From: Diogma glabrata
Lineage: Eukaryota > Arthropoda > Insecta > Diptera > Cylindrotomidae
Assembly (NCBI GenBank): GCA_963693315.1
Contig: OY856188.1
Span: 247,926,656-247,990,655 of the forward strand
DNA length: 64,000 nt
Direction: 5' to 3'
Numbering within the stretch: position 1 is the stretch's first letter; every line of letters starts with the position of its first letter. Positions 58,125 through 64,000 of this stretch are shown here, piece after piece. Made by a program: the position numbers and the translations under genes. The notes under the pieces are model-generated. The model was not told the origin of the DNA, made no database searches, and was given only the letters and a program-made list of their open reading frames with translations.

Positions 58125-58769
58125 ATACTCTGGAATGATCATATGATGGCCATGGCAAAGAGCGCTTCAAGAAAACTCGACCTCCTCAATAGATGTAAAA
58201 AATATTTTGCTTCGCATCAATTACTCCACATTTCTAAGTCCCATATTCGTCCCTGGTTGGAGTATTATTGTCAAGTTTGGGACGCTGCATCTGTTACTAT
58301 CCTAGCTCTTTTGGAGTTTGTTCAAAAGCGTGCTATACGAATTGTTGGTTATCGAAATTTAACATTAAATCTTGATTCCCTACAACATCGTCGCACTGTT
58401 GCTGATCTCGTTGTTTTTTATAAATATCGTCACCAGCAGTGCTCGGATGAAATCAGGTCCATAATGCCTCAGATATATGTTTTTTCCCGTTCCACTCGTC
58501 AATCGGTTTGTGCAGGCAGTCAGACTGTCGAGATTACTCACTGTCATAGTAATAAAATGCAAAGGGATTTCTTCATGCGTACATCGTACAAGTGGAATGT
58601 TTTGCCCGAATCAATAAGCTCGAGTGCTTTCAATCCACAAAGGTTTAAAAAAAAGCGTCCACCAACACCTCAAGACGCATGTTGTTGTGGGACCTAGGTC
58701 TTAATCTATGTGTTGTTGTGACACATTTTGTAATTCCTACTACACAACACTTTTTATTAAAAAAAAAAA
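58125..58769 (+). mobile_element. LINE family C tail, copy 3, with poly(A)
   Basis: 184-codon frame: MMAMAKSASRKLDLLNRCKK, SHIRPWLEYYCQVWDAASVT, QKRAIRIVGYRNLTLNLDSL, HRRTVADLVVFYKYRHQQCS and RDFFMRTSYKWNVLPESISS. 3' UTR TATGTGTTGTTGTGACAC, TACACAACACTTTTT and A11. Frame shifts in its last codons (KKRPPTPQ). Confidence 0.95.
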
Positions 58770-58804
58770 TACAGCATTTTAAAGAATAAAATAATATTAT
58801 TATC

Positions 58805-58885
58805 AACTTAATTTAGGGTTCAAACCGGGGGATCCGGAAACCAAATCGTGTGAGGCTAAATCAATTTTTACCACTTATCCGCTCA
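58805..58885 (-). other. tRNA-like Pol III module 4
   Basis: Minus strand: A box GCGGATAAGTGGTA, B box CGGTTTGAACCCT about 40 bases later. Looks like a Ser-type tRNA relic with long variable region, or a SINE head. Confidence 0.5.
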
Positions 58886-59139
58886 TCTTTTTAGTAAATT
58901 ACTATTGTTAAATGTTTCCTTGCTTTTGTGTTGAGCAAATCAACTGTCTAACTATTTATAAATTTATAAATAAATTATTTATAAATAAAGAAACAAAATT
59001 TTAGTTTGCTTAAACTAAAATTTTTAAAGTATTTTTACAAACCAATATTATTTGTATTTAATTTAATTGGCAATATTATTTGATTCATATAAAAATAAAT
59101 TTTTAAAGCATATAAAACCATTTTGTTCTTCCTACTTCC

Positions 59140-60035
59140 TCCATCAGCTCCTTGCCATACATATTTGCATCTTTTTCCAAAGTGTCATTAAAATTCATTC
59201 ACGAACAATTGTTGTATGCTCCCAACAAACATTGAAAAAATGGTGACACATTAAACAGGTGTTCGGGAGGCCCCAAACCACTTATCCCAATATTGTCCAA
59301 AAAATCAGTTCTTTGTCATTTAAATCTCCATCTTTTTTCAAAGTTTCATTAAAATTGATTAATGAATGAAGTCTGTATGCTCCCAATAAACTTTAAAAAC
59401 AAAGTGTGAAAAGTCAGCAGTTGTATGGTAGACCCCCGCCACTTTGATCAATGTGTTCCAAAAGATGATAGTTATCTTCTTAAGCTAATTGAAACCATTT
59501 TCAAAAGTTTAATCATAATCATTTCATTATTGTCGGCAGCAGTGTGCATAAAGACACTGAAAAACCTTCAAAAAATTACAAGAAAAATTTTTTACCGAAA
59601 GTGAAAAACCGGCAAATGGGATGCAGAACTGTTGTGAACCGCACTAAATGTTTATGTACCAAGTTTCATTCAATTAGATCGGAAGTGATAATCGGAAGTG
59701 ATAAACCGGAAGGGATCAGAACTGATAAACTGGAAGTGATAATCGGAAGTGATAAACCGGAACTTGGTATGCAGAAATATTGGAAACAGTACTAAAACCT
59801 TATATACGAAGTTTTCATAAGATCATAATCTGGGATTATAAGTTATTTTAGATTTCAACTTAGAGGTGTTCGGGAGACCTCCGCCATTTTGCCCAAATTT
59901 GAAATGAATCCAGATCTTCCATTTTCAAGTGAACCTGGATCATTTGCCAAAGTTTCATCAAGATCTTATGCAGGAAAGTCACGCACCCACACACCCAACC
60001 ACCCACAAACGTACATCAAAAATTTTACTAGCTAT
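59140..60035. repeat. Single-unit relative of the 43-kb array
   Basis: Same succession of submodules as 43140-45725 (CTCCTTGCCATACATATTTG, GGTGTTCGGGAGG, CGCCACTTTGATCAATGTG) and the same terminal block CATTTTCAAGTGAACCTG. It ends CACGCACCCACACACCCAAC and GCTATTTAG. At 59678-59765 the CGGAAGTGATAA motif is expanded to several copies. Confidence 0.88.
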
Positions 60036-60139
60036 TTAGATAGAGAATGGTCCAAAACAAAAGAAAAAACAAAATTTGGGGTATGTAAGATTTTTTTGTT
60101 CTCGATAGATTGCATTACTTCACACAATTTAAAATTGTG

Positions 60140-60640
60140 GTGAAATAAAAATTGAAAAAAGAATCGAGGAAGATGAGCTGGATACCCATGTAATCAAAAT
60201 TAGAAAAAATAAAACGATTGCACCATGGAACTGTCTATAAATCTGCCAAATTTAAACGATCACCATTTTGCCATACAAAATGCAAATATCCACAAAATAT
60301 GCTGACATTTATAGACCTGTTACTCGATTTAGCTTAATGCAGCCCGGTAGATGTTTTGGTCTCCTCTTTAACATGGTTTGACATTCGCCAAGATTTGCGA
60401 CAATTCATTTTTCTGCGTTTCAAAAAGCATGAGTTAGCCTCTTGGCTATTTTGAATTTATTTTTCACTAATTTTTCAAAACAGAAGTTGAAAAAAGAATC
60501 GAAGAAGAAGTTCTGGATATCCATGTATTCAAAATTAGACAAAAAAAGACGATAACACCATGAAACATTTGATGATTTGTCAAGATTTGCGACAGTTCAT
60601 TTTCCTGCATTTCAAAAAGCATGGGTAACATCTTGACAAT
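60140..60640. repeat. Duplicated block with repeat D copy d
   Basis: ATTGAAAAAAGAATCGAGGAAG at 60150 recurs as GTTGAAAAAAGAATCGAAGAAG at 60486, each followed by GGATA-CCATGTA and later CAAGATTTGCGACAATTCAT (60390, 60582). The second copy lacks ~120 internal bases. The first includes repeat D (60230-60425). Confidence 0.75.
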
Positions 60641-62060
60641 TTTGAAATTATTCCAAAAAAAAAATTGAAAAAATGTCCTTCTGAAACCGTTTCCCTTCCA
60701 CTCGCGTTCCTTACTCCATTGGACTGGATGTTGGTATAACACGTACCGTGTCTAGCCAGGCTAGGAGCCTTGTTAAATAGCTAGGTCGGCATCGATGTAT
60801 CTCGAGGATATTTGGCGCCCTCAGAAATAACCTAGCCTTGTCTGTTTAATGTGGATCTCTATACGGATGGACATATTTTTCACTACAAGTCGTGGGAAAA
60901 TATTGAAAAACAAAAAAAAGGACAACAAAAACTTGTAAAAATTAATGAAGACAGGGTGTCCGAAGACACAGCGTCGAGAACTATAGAAACTTGCTCCAAA
61001 CTCAGGTGATAACTCTTGATCCAAACTCAGCGGTTCAGGAATATGTTCTAAGCCCAAGTGGAGTCGTTAAGGTTAGTGACGGAGTCTCAATCGTCAGTAA
61101 TTTATGTCACCCGGCTGATTCAAACATATCGGAAAAATGGTACCTACAGTTAAATCAAAAAATTACTTTATTTGAACGTCAAAATGTGATTAATCCAAAA
61201 GATTAATCAAATTCCTGTCGCGGACCGTTCAGAGAAGTCACAAGCCTATCACGATTGGGTCAAAAAACTTGTAGAGGATGAGAATAAGATGCCAACAAAA
61301 AGAAACTTGCCTCTGGTAAATACGACAAGAGGAGCTTGTGGACTCAACCAAACAACACAAGTTTTACCTTCCAAAAATATGTAGTGATATATTATACGGT
61401 AGCCTCATTGTGGCAGTTATATATAAAGGGAACCGGAACGGGCTCATAAGTTATAAAAAATGGGAGAAAGTGGATTTCGTTGGCCACCAAGTTCCGCTGA
61501 ATCCTTAAGTTGAACGCTGGTTCAATCACCAAACTCCAGAGACGTGAACCTGCGGTTCAACAAGTTAATAGCACGTGAGTCGGCCTCTTCTCTACACAAT
61601 GGCCGTAAACTTTTATTATTCGTTTGCGGAACGAAACTCTACCGACCTCTAATTGTAAAATTGACAAAGCAGGGCAGCCAGTAGAGGGATCGCGACTGGT
61701 TATTGTTGTTATTTTAAGGAGTAGCTTGCCCACCTGGCCATATGTAATTGGGGGATTTATTACGGCGGCTTCAGTACCAAACACCTAATCTTCTATGGTA
61801 AGGGCGTAATAAAAATCTCTGCCACAAGTCACAACAGCAGCTAAACCTTCCCTACTGAATCTTGTAGAACCTCTTCCTTCTTCTTAAGGAAGATGGCTCA
61901 GAGACGGAGGCGAAGTGCATAGGTGTAGCTTTCACCAGTTCGGACTGCGAACAAGAGGTGCTGCTGTAAGCTGTACGCTTGACAACCACGACTCTAAGAC
62001 TCTATGAGTTACCTCCAAACGGATTACTTTGGGATGCCATCCGAATCAAGTGGAGATAGC
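60641..62060. other. Less AT-rich decayed sequence, unassigned
   Basis: Short frames such as 60991-61206 (QVITLDPNSAVQEYVLSPSG...) are not recognised. Base composition resembles the LINE segment that follows, so this may be its 5' UTR and ORF1 in advanced decay. Confidence 0.35.
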
Positions 62061-62760
62061 GATACTACTTTGGTGATGGGTGAAGTTTATGCGTTGAAAT
62101 GACGCTATAAATGTTCTAAATTAACATTCATCGCTTCGGTGGCACTTCCACTCTTAATACACTTGAGGACATCATTTTACTTCAGGAACCATGGGTATCT
62201 AAAAACTCAATATCTGGGCTCAGAACTCTCAATTATAAACTCATCCATATGAGGAACAATGGTTAAGTAAGAGCTTGTACTTCAGCAAAAATAATTTTAA
62301 TATTTATAGTAATAACGAAATGATCAGCGTCGCGACCAAATAAAAAACACTTTTAACAAGTTACAAGGGTCACTCTCCTTGAAACTTTTGGCTGCTGTGG
62401 TAGTGGAAGCTTAGACAATAGGTTAGGAATAGGTTATATGCTGTGATGACAACACTCATCATGTCATTAGAGAAAGTTCAGACACCAACGAAAGAGGTGG
62501 GTCTATTTTTAATTATCTATTAATCTCCAACCTTATTGTAGCAACATAGGTGGCAAACCAACATTCGTCACCAGAAATAGAGAGTCCTAGATATGACTTT
62601 TATGTCTACAGTAAAATGTCATTTGTCAATCAGTTTTAATTCAAGAGCCTTTAGTTACAACAAGACCGTGCAATGGCGTCATGTTTGAAGAAATTCCAGA
62701 TCAGAAATGGTCAGCGGTTATTACATGTCTATATTATTTTTGCAGAAATATTCCTAGCAT
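62060..62760 (+). pseudogene. R1-like LINE endonuclease, degraded
   Basis: Plus-strand pieces in changing frames: EDIILLQEPWVSKNSISGLR (62162-62220), AYDDNTHHVIRESSDTNERG with GSIFNYLLISNL (62440-62535), and GGKPTFVTRNRES (62549-62588). LLQEPW, SDTNERG and PTFVT...R are characteristic of R1-type endonucleases. Numerous stops; no RT found before the window end. Confidence 0.65.
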
Positions 62761-63633
62761 AGATAAGGAAGACTCGCAGAAATTACATTTTTAAACAATT
62801 TGTTTACGGTAACCAAAAACCAACTCTAAGGTTGTTTGAGGAAACCTAAAACCATCGATTGCAAGCAAATAACGGTCGAAACACAAGTATAGTGTACAAT
62901 CAATAACCTTATCACCAATTCAAAAACAATAAACAAGGAGAATTACCAGTTCTGTAAATATTACAATTTTTAATTAACATTTAAACGTTAAAAACTTTAC
63001 CTCTAAAGTCAATAATTATAACCTTTTATCGTTTTAGTTAAAATGTATATTTAAACTCTTCTGACCATGGATTACTAAAAGACAATATTTACCAGGTCAC
63101 GCCTATGATTTGATTTCACATGTTTGGTTGAAATATTTTTTATTTTTATGTTTATAAAATTAGGTAGGTTTTCGAGAATCATAAAAGGTATGCTTTAGCG
63201 AGTCATCCTCAATTCCAAAACTCCACGTCTTCGCTCGACCCAGAACCTGTCTACGCACAGCCTAGTGTAAAAATATTGAAGTATCCCCTCACCCTGAATT
63301 CGTCTTAATTATGTAAGAAATTGTTTACGATTTGTTTTGGTTATTTGATTTCCGTTAATAAAATAAGTTTTTTATCTGTTAATATTCCACAATTTATGCT
63401 TCTTCATTTATCTCTTTGTTGTTCGTATACATCTCTACAACAAACTACCTTCCTCCATTGTATATCTAATTTGCATTAAAGTTGAATTTATATTTGTTAC
63501 ATAACTTCACTAATAAAGCAGCACATCATAATTATTTTATTATATAAATAATATAAATATTGCAAAATTGTAAGTTTTTTGATCTTGAACTGAAAAAAGT
63601 TGATTTTAGAAATTAGAAAAAAAGTTATTATTA
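62761..63633. other. Non-coding stretch
   Basis: No feature recognised; AT-rich with no long ORF. Confidence 0.4.
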
Positions 63634-63801
63634 TTAGTTATAGAAGAATTTAATTGGTTGTGATTGATTGAAACCAGGTTTATCGAATGGAATGATTAGC
63701 AAATGCATTGTAGAATTAAATTTTTGTAGTTCAGATGTCATGGTGACTAGTCCAATGATTTGATAGGGCTTAGATTCGAAGGACGATTCAATGTATTGGC
63801 G
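63634..63801 (-). CDS. Possible last exon of an unknown host gene
   Basis: Minus strand: AACTTTTCAG|CGCCAATACATTG at 63802/63801 could be a splice acceptor, followed by RQYIESSFESKPYQIIGLVT, MTSELQKFNSTMHLLII and PFDKPGFNQSQPIKFFYN, then tandem stops. The well-formed, non-repetitive frame and acceptor suggest a real terminal exon, with the rest of the gene beyond the window. Protein not recognised. Confidence 0.35.
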   Translation of the reverse strand, partial: RQYIESSFESKPYQIIGLVTMTSELQKFNSTMHLLIIPFDKPGFNQSQPIKFFYN

Positions 63802-64000
63802 CTGAAAAGTTAACCAGCTGACCAAAGTCTTGCTTCACGGGATCGGGCTTGGGGGTTTCTCTTCAAGCCTGGATACGTTGTGGTAGAATGTGACGACGAC
63901 TATGTAGTAAACTGGACCGTAGTAGTACTCTTGAAAGTGGTAGTTCGTTCCCATTTGCTTGTGACAAAAATGTAAGATAATTTTCCGTTCTATTATAAGA

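Overview
This is a TE-rich, AT-rich eukaryotic window, almost certainly from an insect. Two host genes with very short, normal GT-AG introns can be read. One is the 3' half of AMMECR1 (plus strand, 4519-5065). The other is a complete torso-like (tsl) coding sequence (minus strand, 50604-35913), the secreted MACPF protein of the insect terminal-patterning pathway. The insect order cannot be decided from the sequence alone. Nearly everything else is transposable-element debris, much of it nested.

Layout. 1-3450: a decayed LINE with a 2A-like motif, a PHD-like finger, an endonuclease and a reverse transcriptase. 4519-5065: the last three AMMECR1 exons. 5556-5867: a possible small secreted protein. 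9735-18123: one Copia retrotransposon (minus strand) with a TTTTC target duplication. It carries three younger insertions: one in its 3' LTR, a 353-bp MITE in pol, and a hAT transposon inside its tRNA-iMet primer-binding site. 18943-20262: 3' end of another LTR element. 20480-22744: an element with ~260-bp terminal inverted repeats and a nested 132-bp snapback palindrome. 22964-23334: a second copy of the MITE. 26.6-31.6 kb: fragments of three LINE families, plus a U2 snRNA-like sequence split in two. 31852-34716: a DNA transposon with ~600-bp inverted repeats, a 4-bp target duplication and an intron-containing remnant of a transposase-like gene.

35.9-50.6 kb is torso-like. Its 13.6-kb second intron has absorbed a Helitron, two LINE 3' ends, a ~625-bp tandem array, another LINE cut off at its 3' side, and a second snapback palindrome of the same size class. 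51-64 kb is intergenic or accessory: two more copies of a poly(A) LINE tail, several small inverted-repeat elements, a 1.56-kb element holding a fragment of mitochondrial ND5 (NUMT), a decayed mariner-like fragment, a dispersed copy of the tandem-array element, and a degraded R1-like LINE.

The strongest unusual signals are the following. (1) Two ~133-bp snapback palindromes keep ends, length and pairing while their sequences diverge. (2) The long-TIR transposon carries a spliced transposase-like remnant. (3) hAT inserted exactly in a Copia primer-binding site. (4) A split U2 snRNA. (5) A NUMT sits inside an inverted-repeat element. (6) The torso-like intron is inflated by these insertions. 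No operon, CRISPR or prokaryotic system is present.
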